46,496 nucleotides of DNA from Streptomyces rishiriensis (lineage in GTDB: Bacteria; Actinomycetota; Actinomycetes; Streptomycetales; Streptomycetaceae): NCBI RefSeq assembly GCF_003112535.1, contig NZ_BEWA01000032.1:1-46496 (forward strand), given 5' to 3'. This document shows positions 1 to 6,995 of the stretch, in pieces. The notes beneath the pieces were generated by a model that saw only the letters and a program-made list of their open reading frames with translations, made no database searches and was not told the DNA's origin. The position numbers were made by a program, and so were the translations under genes. The first letter of the stretch is position 1. Each line of letters begins with the position of its first letter.

Positions 1-11
1 AGCTAGAGCCC

Positions 12-81
12 GTCGTTTGGATCCTCCCGCTCACCGGCATCGACAGGCCCCGCCGGCGCCCTGCGACCTGATCCAAACGAC
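12..81. repeat. MITE-like inverted-repeat element
   Basis: Perfect 12-bp inverted repeats, GTCGTTTGGATC at 12-23 and GATCCAAACGAC at 70-81, enclose a 46-nt GC-rich spacer. The 70-bp unit lies just downstream of the amidase remnant, which reads leftward and stops at 148. It encodes nothing. The arms could form a long stem (a terminator for the leftward gene) or be the ends of a small non-autonomous element; no target-site duplication is visible because the window starts 11 nt before it. Confidence 0.45.
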
Positions 82-147
82 AGACCCCAGCCGGCCGGGC
101 CGTCTCGCTCACCGGCGAACGTTCGGGCCGCACCGGCCCCGCCGAGG

Positions 148-1299
148 TCAGGTACGCGTACGGGCGGTCCCCGGGCGGGGGTCGATCGGGGTGAGGACGC
201 CGAGCCGGTCCTCGACCGCCTGGGCGGCGGCCAGGCACAGGTCCTCGCGGAACGCCCGCCCGACGATCTGGACTCCGGACGGCAGCCCGCCGTCCACCCC
301 GGTCGGCACGGCCACGGCGGGCACGCCGACGAAGCTGGTCACCGAACACAGGCGCATGGCGTTGCCGACCCGGTCCCGGCCCGCCCGGTCGCGGGACTCC
401 AGGCCCGGTTCGACCGGCGGTTCGGTGAACACCGGGCCGAGCAGCAGCGGGTACACGTCGAGGAACTCGGCCCACGAGCGGCGGATGTTCAGCCAGGCGC
501 CCATCAGCCGCACCAGCTCGTCGGCGTTCGCGGGCGGGGTCCGTTCCATGGCCATCGCGATGTAGCGGTCCCCGCCCGGGCCGAGCAGTCCGCGCACCAC
601 CGGCCAGGCCGGTGCGAACTCGGTGACCGTGAGCCGCTCGTAGGCGTCGAGTGCCTCATCCAGGCGCGGGACGTCCGCCACCTCCCGTACGTCGTATCCG
701 GCGTCCCGCAGGGCGGCGGCCGCGTTCTCGACGGCCGCGCGGACCGTGGGATGGACGCCGTGTCCACCGGGGTCCGCCACGACCGCGACCTTCACCGGCC
801 CGGCGAGGGGTTCTCCGTAGAAGGGCACGGGCACGGCCGCCGGGTCGCGCGGATCGGGCCCGGCCAGTACCTCGTACGCGCGCCGCAGGTCCGCGACGCT
901 GCGGGCCAGCGGGCCGTCGGTGACCAGCATCTGGGACGCCGGGCCCGGGTCGTCCGGGCCGAGGACGCGGCGGTCCGCCGGGAAGCGCCCGGTGGTCGGC
1001 TTCAGCGCGGCCACCCCGCAGAACTGGGCGGGGATGCGCACCGATCCCCCGGAGTCGTTGCCAAGCCCGAGCGCCGCCATGCCGGTGGCCACAGCGGCCC
1101 CGTCGCCCCCGCTGGTGCCGCCGGGGGTCCGGGCCGGGTCCCAGGGGTTGACGGTGTCGCCGTACAACTCGCTGCGAGTGTGCATCCCGGCGAGAACGAG
1201 GGTGGGGAGGTTGCTGTGGCCGATGGGGATGGCCCCGGCGGCGCGCAGCCGCGCCACCGGGAGCGCGTCGGCCGGCGCGACGACGCCACGATGTGACAC
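148..1299 (-). pseudogene. amidase-signature hydrolase, N-terminally truncated
   Basis: Amidase-signature enzymes hydrolyse amides with a Ser-cisSer-Lys triad. The central glycine/serine segment is intact (GGTSGGDG, then GNDSGGSVRIP), followed by a full C-terminal part ending with the usual GVPAVAVPTG and GLPSGVQIVG motifs. Family similarity begins abruptly around codon GTG 1299 (VSHRGVVAPADALP). The roughly 100 N-terminal residues that normally carry the catalytic lysine are absent. Reading further upstream gives arginine-rich sequence with no family resemblance, and the neighbouring dehydrogenase gene ends at 1409, so there is no room for the missing part. I infer a deletion that fused the gene's middle to the end of its neighbour, leaving an enzyme unlikely to work. 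An ORF runs on to 1467 but has no convincing start. Confidence 0.8.
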
Positions 1300-1408
1300 G
1301 CTCCTCGGGTTCAGCCGCCGCGTCTTCGTCCGAGGACCTGCCGCCGACCGTCCGCCGAAGCCGCCGGCCCGGCGACTCCCCACTCCCCCGGAGACGCGGA
1401 CCAGCCGG

Positions 1409-2596
1409 TCACACGGATGATCTCTGCGGCTGGGAGTGCAGCGGAGCCGCCGGAGGCTCGAGACCATGGGGGTAGGCGGCTTGCCGGTGCTGGAACGACA
1501 GGATCTTCGGGTTCTGGACGACGCCGTCGCGGATCTCGATGGCCTTCTGGATCGTCACGTCGCCGTCCCATGCCTGCGGGCCGCTCATGACCTTGCGCAG
1601 ATACGGCAGGAGCGCCTCGCTGATCTCCCAGGTGGCCGAGTTCCACAGGTGGGACGGGCTGTGATCCACCGCGTAGTAGTGGCAGTTCCGCCCCACCGCG
1701 AGCATCGGCTCGCCGAAGGTGGTCGGACGGGCCCATCCGAAGCCCATGCCCTCGTCGCAGGAGACGTCGACGAAGAGGGTCCCGGGCCGGAACAGGGCGA
1801 GTTCCTCGTCGGTCACGAACGTCAGCGGCGCGTCGGTGTCCTGCAGGATGCAATTGACGATGACGTCGAATCCGGCCAGGTACTCCGCCAGCGGCACCGA
1901 ACCGGCGCCGGTGACGGCGCACAGTCGCGACGGATCGTCCTCGTCCTCCTTGAAGTGGGCCATCACCACCGACGGCATCGGCGAGGCCACCGCCGCCGCA
2001 GCACGCTGGGTGAGCACGGTGACGTCGGAGATCCCCATCGCGCCCAGCCCCGTGACCGCTCCGCGAGCCGTGGCGCCGAAGCTGATCACCGCGGCTCGCA
2101 GGCGGCGTCCGTAACTGCCGGTGAGCCCGCCGAGCTGCAGGGCGTGCAGCACCGAGCAGTAGCCGGCGAGCTCGTTGTTCTTGTGGAACACATGGACGCT
2201 GAAGGCGCCGGTGGAGGTCCAGTGGTTCATGGCCTCCCAGGCGATCAGGGTCAGCCGCGCGTCGATGGCGAGCTGGGTCATCCTGTCGTCCTGCACGCAG
2301 TGCGGCCACCCCCACAGCACCTGGCCCTCGCGCAGCTCGGCGACGTCCTCGTGCGTCGGTTTCGGCAGCAGCAGGACGTCGCACTCGGCGAGGAGTTCCG
2401 CACGGGTGCGCAGACCCGCCACGTGTGGTCGCAGCGCGTCGTCGGCGACGCCGAACCGTCGGCCGTAACCCCGTTCGAGGAAGATCTTCTCGCGTACGTC
2501 GGAGGGGATGCGTGGGAGGTGGGTGGGGTGAAGCGGAAGCCGGAACTCGTTCTCCTTGTGCGAGGAGGCGAGCACTCCGAGGCTCATCAGGCTCAT
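1409..2596 (-). CDS. N5-(carboxyethyl)ornithine synthase-like dehydrogenase (AlaDH/PNT family)
   Basis: 395 residues. The N-terminus (KENEFRLPLHPTHLPRIP, then FLERGYG) matches the pattern of the alanine dehydrogenase/transhydrogenase superfamily and most closely N5-(carboxyethyl)ornithine synthase, which reductively condenses pyruvate with the ornithine side-chain amine using NADPH. The middle has the H-N-N-E segment (VFHKNNELAGYCSV) and a Rossmann region starting RLRAAVISFGATARGAVTGLGAMG. The C-terminal half contains conserved FVDVSCDEGMGF and YYAVDHSPS stretches. No signal peptide, so cytoplasmic. The ATG at 2596 overlaps the stop of the upstream membrane-protein gene as ATGA, which indicates translational coupling. 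Family confidence is high; the exact substrate (ornithine, lysine or another amine) is inferred. Confidence 0.75.
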   Translation of the reverse strand: MSLMSLGVLASSHKENEFRLPLHPTHLPRIPSDVREKIFLERGYGRRFGVADDALRPHVAGLRTRAELLAECDVLLLPKPTHEDVAELREGQVLWGWPHCVQDDRMTQLAIDARLTLIAWEAMNHWTSTGAFSVHVFHKNNELAGYCSVLHALQLGGLTGSYGRRLRAAVISFGATARGAVTGLGAMGISDVTVLTQRAAAAVASPMPSVVMAHFKEDEDDPSRLCAVTGAGSVPLAEYLAGFDVIVNCILQDTDAPLTFVTDEELALFRPGTLFVDVSCDEGMGFGWARPTTFGEPMLAVGRNCHYYAVDHSPSHLWNSATWEISEALLPYLRKVMSGPQAWDGDVTIQKAIEIRDGVVQNPKILSFQHRQAAYPHGLEPPAAPLHSQPQRSSV

Positions 2597-2880
2597 TGGG
2601 GCGGCTCATTTCCAGCCGGAGGCGATGCGCTCCGGGATCGCCGTTCCCCGAGGGCGACGCCGAAACGGGTGACGGCGTGCGAGGTGCGCTCGGTACCGTC
2701 ACCGTACTCCCGTCCCCAGCCGCGCGGAGACCGTGGTGCTCTTCGTGAGACGGGCCGCCCGGAGCGGGCGTAGCGGAAGGCGGCGATTCGGTCGCCGTGC
2801 TGGGAGTTGAGCCGGTGGATGAGGAACATGCCCAGGGCCACCATGGCCAGGATGGTGATCACGGTCAGGAAGGTCTCCAC
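2593..2880 (-). CDS. small single-pass membrane protein
   Basis: 95 residues from a GTG at 2880, chosen because AAGGCGAGA lies just upstream and the protein then begins directly with a membrane helix (VETFLTVITILAMVALGMFLIH, residues 1-22). The rest is short, basic and Arg/Ser-rich, so it probably lies on the cytoplasmic side. The stop overlaps the ATG of the ornithine-synthase-like gene by ATGA. I do not recognise a family. The C-terminal third is low complexity and could be a frameshifted tail; only the helix and the following LNSQHGDRIAAFRYARSGRP segment look constrained. Confidence 0.5.
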   Translation of the reverse strand: METFLTVITILAMVALGMFLIHRLNSQHGDRIAAFRYARSGRPVSRRAPRSPRGWGREYGDGTERTSHAVTRFGVALGERRSRSASPPAGNEPPQ

Positions 2881-3192
2881 GGGTCTCGCCTTCCCCTCGG
2901 TCGAGGCGGCGTCGTGGCGGTGACGCCAGGGGTGCGTGGACGTGGGGTCCGACAACGGGCCCCATGTCCCCCTTCGGAGTCCCGGACCGAGGGCGGGTCT
3001 TCCGCTTCGGGGGTCGGCGAGGGGGAAACGGTCGCGGTCATGACGCGGACCTTGCTTCGGGCCGGTCGGACCGGCCCGGCATAGTGGATCGCCGAAAACG
3101 ACACGAGCGTGGAAGTCCGTGCGCGAAAGATCCTCGGTGGTTTCAGCCTACTCCTCCCCGGCCGGACGATCCTTGGCGGTCGGTGCGATTCC
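2881..3192. other. intergenic region without a supported gene
   Basis: Divergent intergenic space between the small membrane protein and the Asp23-family gene. It contains an 8-3-8 inverted repeat (GGGCCGGT at 3059-3066, ACCGGCCC at 3070-3077) that could be an operator or a hairpin. No ORF has recognisable content. Confidence 0.5.
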
Positions 3193-3218
3193 GTTCGCGG
3201 CTCGTCAGGTACGGGTAC
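3193..3218 (+). promoter_or_regulatory. possible SigB-type stress promoter
   Basis: GTTC at 3193-3196, a 16-nt spacer, and GGGTAC at 3213-3218, about 45 nt upstream of the Asp23-family start. The -10 matches the GGGTAC/T of Streptomyces SigB promoters and the spacer is in range; the -35 matches only partly. A general-stress promoter suits an alkaline-shock/envelope-stress protein, but this is a weak call. Confidence 0.3.
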
Positions 3219-3262
3219 CCGGGGCCCGCACAGCACATCGGACGAAAGCGGAGGCGATCGTC

Positions 3263-3757
3263 ATGACGGACAACACCACCGGCGTCGGCTCGTCCGGTCG
3301 GCCCGACGCAGGCGTGAGCACGCTGAAGGGCCGCACGGGGGCCGGCGCACCGGCGGAGACCAGGGGGAAGACCACCATGGCGGACGGCGTGGTGGCCAAG
3401 ATCGCGGGCTTGGCCGCCCGTGAGGTGCCGGGTGTCCACCGTCTCGGCGGAGGCATGGCCCGCGCCTTCGGCGCCATGCGGGAACGCGTCCCCGGCGGGG
3501 GCGGAGGCCGAGCGGTCACCCAAGGAGTGAAGGTCGAGGTCGGCGAGCGTCAGGCCGCCGTCGACCTGAACATCGTCGTCGAGTACGGCGTCTCCATCGT
3601 CGACGTGACCGGTGACGTGCGCACCGACGTCATCGGCGCGGTGGAGCGGATGACGGGCCTGGAGGTGGTGGAGGTGAACATCTCCGTCGACGACGTCCAC
3701 CTTCCCGACGAGGAGGAGGCGGAGGAGTCCGACGCGAGCGAGGGCCGCGTGAGGTGA
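3263..3757 (+). CDS. Asp23/Gls24 family envelope stress response protein
   Basis: 164 residues from the ATG at 3263, preceded by GGAGG at suitable spacing; longer in-frame extensions lack a ribosome site. After a roughly 35-residue flexible Gly/Thr-rich leader, the Asp23/Gls24 domain (about residues 37-150) starts KTTMADGVVAKIAGLAAREVPGV and ends with the conserved EVVEVNISVDDVHLP. The tail is acidic (EEEAEESDASEG). Members are abundant soluble or membrane-anchored proteins linked to alkaline and cell-envelope stress. It stands alone, convergent with the HAAS gene, and may be under SigB. Confidence 0.9.
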   Translation: MTDNTTGVGSSGRPDAGVSTLKGRTGAGAPAETRGKTTMADGVVAKIAGLAAREVPGVHRLGGGMARAFGAMRERVPGGGGGRAVTQGVKVEVGERQAAVDLNIVVEYGVSIVDVTGDVRTDVIGAVERMTGLEVVEVNISVDDVHLPDEEEAEESDASEGRVR

Positions 3758-3780
3758 ACCGCTGATCTCCACGGCGCGGT

Positions 3781-3801
3781 CTGCGGCTGCACCGGCCGCA
3801 G
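3781..3801. terminator. bidirectional hairpin between convergent genes
   Basis: CTGCGGC (3781-3787) and GCCGCAG (3795-3801) form a 7-bp stem with a 7-nt loop, between the stops of the Asp23-family gene (3757) and the leftward HAAS gene (3862). No U-tract, as is usual in Streptomyces. Confidence 0.45.
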
Positions 3802-3861
3802 GTCCACCCGCGGCCGCCCCTTCCGCTGGCGCGGCGGGCATCGGCGGACGCGCCCTGAGTC

Positions 3862-4452
3862 TCAGGCGCGGCGGACCCGCCAGAGCCATGCGGCCGCGCC
3901 GGCCAGCAGGGCGAGCGTGATCAGGTTGGCCACGAGGGAGGGCGTGCCGGCCGGGGCGCCCGACAGGTTCCAGGTGGCGATGACGGCGCTCGGCAGGACG
4001 GCGGTGAGCAGCACCCCGGTCGTCTTCTGGACCGCGGTCCAGTGCACCGACGTGCACAGCAGCACCGCGCCGGTGATGCGGAACAGGACGCCGAACAGCG
4101 GCCCGGGGAGATCGGGGAAGACCATCATGAAGGGCAGGGAGAGGGTGAGCATCAGCAGTGGGACCAGGGGGTGCACCTTGCCGCGCCTCAGGGGTGCGCC
4201 CGCACCGCTGCGGGCCGGGGCCCCCGGGAGCGCGCTCCCCGCCTCGGCCAGCGCCGTCGCCGCGATCGTGCGAGGGTCCCCCAGCTCCGCGAGGACCTCG
4301 CCGATCGGGGCGTCGGGGCGTTCCGCGCGCGTCACTTCGATGTGTTCGGCGAGATCGGCGAGCAGTTCCTGACGGCGGTCCGCGGGGAGTGCGGAGCCCT
4401 CGCGTTCGACGGCGGAGAGGTAGTCGCGTACGGGGTCGGCAGAGGTCTTCAT
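3862..4452 (-). CDS. HAAS-domain membrane protein (PadR partner)
   Basis: 196 residues. An N-terminal soluble helical domain (DPVRDYLSAVEREGSALPADRRQ through LAELGDPRTIAATAL, residues 6-70) is the HAAS-type alpha-helical domain usually encoded directly after a PadR regulator. Four or so hydrophobic helices follow (about residues 92-185), ending AGAAAWLWRVRRA. Such proteins are thought to be membrane-side partners of a PadR regulator, probably linked to envelope or membrane stress. The start overlaps the stop of padR by ATGA, so the two are co-translated. Confidence 0.85.
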   Translation of the reverse strand: MKTSADPVRDYLSAVEREGSALPADRRQELLADLAEHIEVTRAERPDAPIGEVLAELGDPRTIAATALAEAGSALPGAPARSGAGAPLRRGKVHPLVPLLMLTLSLPFMMVFPDLPGPLFGVLFRITGAVLLCTSVHWTAVQKTTGVLLTAVLPSAVIATWNLSGAPAGTPSLVANLITLALLAGAAAWLWRVRRA

Positions 4453-4823
4453 TGGGTGTCTCCGGTCGAGGGGTGCGGGGTGGTCAGGAAGGCGTCGACC
4501 GCGTTGCGGAAACCGGGCCAGACGCGGGTGAACTCGTCGAGCGCGGCCCGGCCGCTGTCGGTGAGCGCGTAGTAGCGACGGGGTGGTCCGGAGGCGGACT
4601 CCTGCCAGGTGGTGGTGACCAGGTCGTCGCGGCGGAGCCGGGAGAGCAGCGGGTAGACCGTCCCCTGACTGGTGGCCAGGGCGCCGGACTCCTCCAGGGC
4701 GTGGAGGAGTTCCACGCCGTACCGGGGGCGGTCCCGCATCAGGGCGAGCACGCAGTACTCCAGGACGCCCTTGCGCAGCTGGGCTGCTGCCCGGGCCTGC
4801 TTGGTCGAATCACCTGGTTCCAT
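4449..4823 (-). CDS. PadR family transcriptional regulator
   Basis: 124 residues. The winged helix-turn-helix spans about residues 17-95: LEYCVLALMRDRPRYGVELLHAL, then GTVYPLLSRLRRDDLVTT, then PPRRYYALTDSGRAALDEF, all standard PadR signatures. The short C-terminal helix is of the subfamily-2 type. ATG 4823 is chosen because the family starts here and a -10 box lies only 7 nt upstream. Co-transcribed with the HAAS membrane protein, which PadR probably represses together with itself. Confidence 0.9.
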   Translation of the reverse strand: MEPGDSTKQARAAAQLRKGVLEYCVLALMRDRPRYGVELLHALEESGALATSQGTVYPLLSRLRRDDLVTTTWQESASGPPRRYYALTDSGRAALDEFTRVWPGFRNAVDAFLTTPHPSTGDTQ

Positions 4824-4830
4824 GCGATGC

Positions 4831-4860
4831 AAGATACCTGGTGCAGCAAGCAGATGTAAA
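4831..4860 (-). promoter_or_regulatory. padR promoter, leaderless transcript
   Basis: Read on the minus strand: -35 TTTACA (4855-4860), an 18-nt spacer and -10 TATCTT (4831-4836). The A of the PadR ATG (4823) lies 8 nt downstream, where transcription should begin, so the mRNA is probably leaderless. ACCTGGT occurs twice near here (around 4812 and 4837) and might be part of an autoregulatory site. Confidence 0.6.
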
Positions 4861-4930
4861 AGCGAGAGACGAAAGAGGGGGGCGGGCCTCGGGGGCGGGG
4901 ACGAGGGGCGACGGGCGAGGGGCGACGCCG

Positions 4931-5800
4931 TCAGCGTGTCGGTCCGGCGACCGTCTGGGTGCCGAGGACGGCGAGCAGGTCGAGGAGGTCCGCGCTGTCG
5001 GTGCCGACTGCGGGGGTGAACCAGAGCAGCCGCTGCCGGCCGTCCTCGCTGAACAGGTGGAGGCAGTTGACCTCGATCAGGCCCAGTACGGGGTGGTCGA
5101 GGCGCTTGCGGTCGTCGCGCCGGAACGCCACCTCGTGGTCGGCCCACAGCACGGCGAATTCGGATGACGTGTCCAGCAGCGAGCCGATCATCGACCGGGC
5201 CTCGGTGTCCTTCGCCCCTCGCCTGGCGGCGGCTGCCCGCAGATCGGCGACGAAGGCGCGCGACTGCCCCTCATGGTCGGCCTCGGGATACAGCTGCCGG
5301 GCGTCGGGGTCGGTGAACCACCGGTGGACCAAGCTCGCCCGGGCGCCCCGGAAGCCTGAGTGATCCCCGAGCAGCGCCACCGCCTGCGGGTTCTGAACCA
5401 GCGTGACGTGGAGGTCGGTGATGACCTGGGCGGGCGTCGAGGTCAGACGGGTGAGCAGGTCGAGCATGCCGGGGTGGACGTGCGAGGCCGGTCCGCCCGA
5501 CGCGGGCACCGGGCGGTCGGCCAGGTGGTACAGGTAGTCGCGCTCGTCAGCGGTCAGGCGCAGGGCTCTCGCCAGCGCCGCGACCATCTGCTCGGAGGGC
5601 TGGGATCCGGCGCCGCGTTCGAGCTCGTTGTAGTAGTCCACCGACGCACCGGCGAGCTGGGCGACCTCGTCGCGGCGCAGCCCGGGCACCCGGCGGCGAG
5701 GCCCGTGCGGGAGCCCCACGTCGGCCGGGCGGATGCGTGCCCGCCGCGAGCGCAGGAAGGCCCCCAACTCGATGTGCTGCGCAGATCCCATGCGCGCCAT
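4931..5800 (-). CDS. XRE-family regulator with MmyB-like ligand-binding domain
   Basis: 289 residues from ATG 5800; an alternative in-frame ATG is at 5791. An N-terminal HTH_31-type helix-turn-helix (about residues 10-85) contains LGAFLRSRRARIRPADVGLP, RRRVPGLRRDEVAQLAGAS and DYYNELERG. It is followed by the MmyB-like C-terminal domain (about residues 105-275) with VHRWFTDPDARQLYPEAD, VFRRDD-like and HPVLGLIEVNCLHLF segments. These regulators usually control a divergently transcribed enzyme gene, here the tautomerase. A perfect palindrome in the shared intergenic region is the likely operator. Ligand unknown. Confidence 0.88.
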   Translation of the reverse strand: MARMGSAQHIELGAFLRSRRARIRPADVGLPHGPRRRVPGLRRDEVAQLAGASVDYYNELERGAGSQPSEQMVAALARALRLTADERDYLYHLADRPVPASGGPASHVHPGMLDLLTRLTSTPAQVITDLHVTLVQNPQAVALLGDHSGFRGARASLVHRWFTDPDARQLYPEADHEGQSRAFVADLRAAAARRGAKDTEARSMIGSLLDTSSEFAVLWADHEVAFRRDDRKRLDHPVLGLIEVNCLHLFSEDGRQRLLWFTPAVGTDSADLLDLLAVLGTQTVAGPTR

Positions 5801-5823
5801 TCTGCGTCCGGCCGGGCCGCCGA

Positions 5824-5844
5824 CCCAGGGGATCACATCCCCTG
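5824..5844. promoter_or_regulatory. palindromic operator for the MmyB-type regulator
   Basis: A perfect 9-3-9 inverted repeat: CCAGGGGAT (5824-5832), CAC, ATCCCCTGG (5836-5844). It lies 24 nt upstream of the regulator start and about 230 nt upstream of the divergent tautomerase start. Its position fits autorepression and joint control. Confidence 0.65.
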
Positions 5845-6076
5845 GTTCCGCCGGCCGCCGCCACGCATCGTGGAGGACATGACCGACGCCCCTTTCCTCG
5901 CGACGGACGACCGTCCTTCCCGGCCCCTGCCGCACCGTCGGGGCTGCGCCCTCCCGGACGCGGACCCGGAGAGGGCCGAGGAGAACGCGGCGGTCACATC
6001 GGTCATCGGCTCGTCGCACCGAGAGCGCCCGTTCCACCCACAGTCGCCACCCACACTCGCTCCAGGAGACACACCC

Positions 6077-6286
6077 ATGCCTTTCGCCAACTTCAAGGTC
6101 CCCGCGGGCACTGTCACCGCCGAGGACAAGAAGAAGATCGTCGAGCGCACCACCGAGCTGTACGCGGAGATCTACGGTGAGCGGGCCCGCCCCAACACCG
6201 TCGTACTGGTCGAGGAGGTCGCCGACGGCGGCTGGGGCTTCGGCGGGACCGTCCTGACGGCTGCCATGCTCAACGGCGACGCCTGA
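6077..6286 (+). CDS. 4-oxalocrotonate tautomerase family enzyme
   Basis: 69 residues, the usual length. The protein starts MPFANFKVPAGTVTAEDKKK, so after Met removal Pro1 is the N-terminal catalytic base of the tautomerase superfamily. The helix IVERTTELYAEIYGERA and strand NTVVLVEEVADGGWGFGG complete the beta-alpha-beta fold; such proteins act as oligomers. AGGAGA lies about 10 nt upstream of ATG 6077. A single gene divergent from an MmyB-type regulator, with a strong hairpin 20 nt after its stop. The substrate is not evident; no catabolic genes are beside it. Confidence 0.85.
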   Translation: MPFANFKVPAGTVTAEDKKKIVERTTELYAEIYGERARPNTVVLVEEVADGGWGFGGTVLTAAMLNGDA

Positions 6287-6306
6287 CCTCCACCTCCGTC
6301 ACCTCC

Positions 6307-6343
6307 GTACGGGGCCCGGCAGCCACGGGCACGGGCCCCGTAC
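6307..6343 (+). terminator. intrinsic terminator after the tautomerase gene
   Basis: A perfect 12-bp stem, GTACGGGGCCCG (6307-6318) pairing with CGGGCCCCGTAC (6332-6343), with a 13-nt loop, 20 nt after the stop codon. Confidence 0.75.
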
Positions 6344-6878
6344 CGCCGTAAGGCCGCACCGTCGCATGACCGCATGACCGCATGACCGCGCCGCCGTAAG
6401 GGGCCGTCCGGTTGGCCGGTATCGGCCGTCCCCGGCTTTCTGGCCGATATCCATCGGTGCGAAAGGTGGATTGTCGGCCAATGCCACTCCCCCGCCGCGC
6501 CGGGTGGCGGGGGATGGACGACAAGACACTCCAGGCTCCGCCCAAAGCTCCTGATGGGCCATCACCGCCCTTCGTGGACAACGGAGTTCGGCTGCGCAAC
6601 CGTTGCTCGGTCCGTGCGCCGCGCTCGAGCCGGCGCACCGACTGCGGTGAACAGCGATGCGTACCGTGCGGGAGGCGCCGTCAGCCCGATGCGAGCGGAC
6701 GCCCGACCGGCGACCGCGTCACTGTGCGCTCGTGAAGCGAAAAGCCGGGCGCTGTCGCCGAGCCGTCACAGGTCCGTCCGGCTCCCGCGCTCGACCCGCT
6801 CGCCAGGGCCCGTGAGGCCGGCCAGTAGATCCTCGGCCATGTCGGCTTATTGGGCGGCGATTGCGCACTGTTCGCCAC
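6344..6878. other. intergenic region with short repeats, no supported gene
   Basis: More than 500 nt with no convincing coding sequence in any frame. It contains three tandem copies of CGCATGAC (6363-6386), a hairpin-like TATCGGCC/GGCCGATA pair (6420-6427, 6442-6449), and an 8-bp stem CCCCCGCC/GGCGGGGG (6489-6496, 6506-6513). Base composition is less extreme than in the flanking genes. Confidence 0.5.
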
Positions 6879-6908
6879 TTGTCGCTGAAGACGCGCGATG
6901 GCTAGGCT
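6879..6908 (+). promoter_or_regulatory. candidate promoter of the RiPP operon
   Basis: -35 TTGTCG (6879-6884), an 18-nt spacer, and -10 TAGGCT (6903-6908), a good fit to housekeeping Streptomyces promoters. It would give a leader of about 80 nt before the GTG of the exporter gene. Confidence 0.5.
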
Positions 6909-6995
6909 CCCGCTCACTTTCACGTTTCGCGCACATTTTCTACGCACGGCACACGGAGGCCTGCCCTGCGGCGCGGGCTCCCAGGCGCACGGGGG

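Noticed and set aside
6412..6735. Possible gene between the tautomerase and the exporter
   Set aside because: The translation is Arg/Pro-rich without motifs, has no ribosome site and covers hairpins and repeats; likely non-coding.
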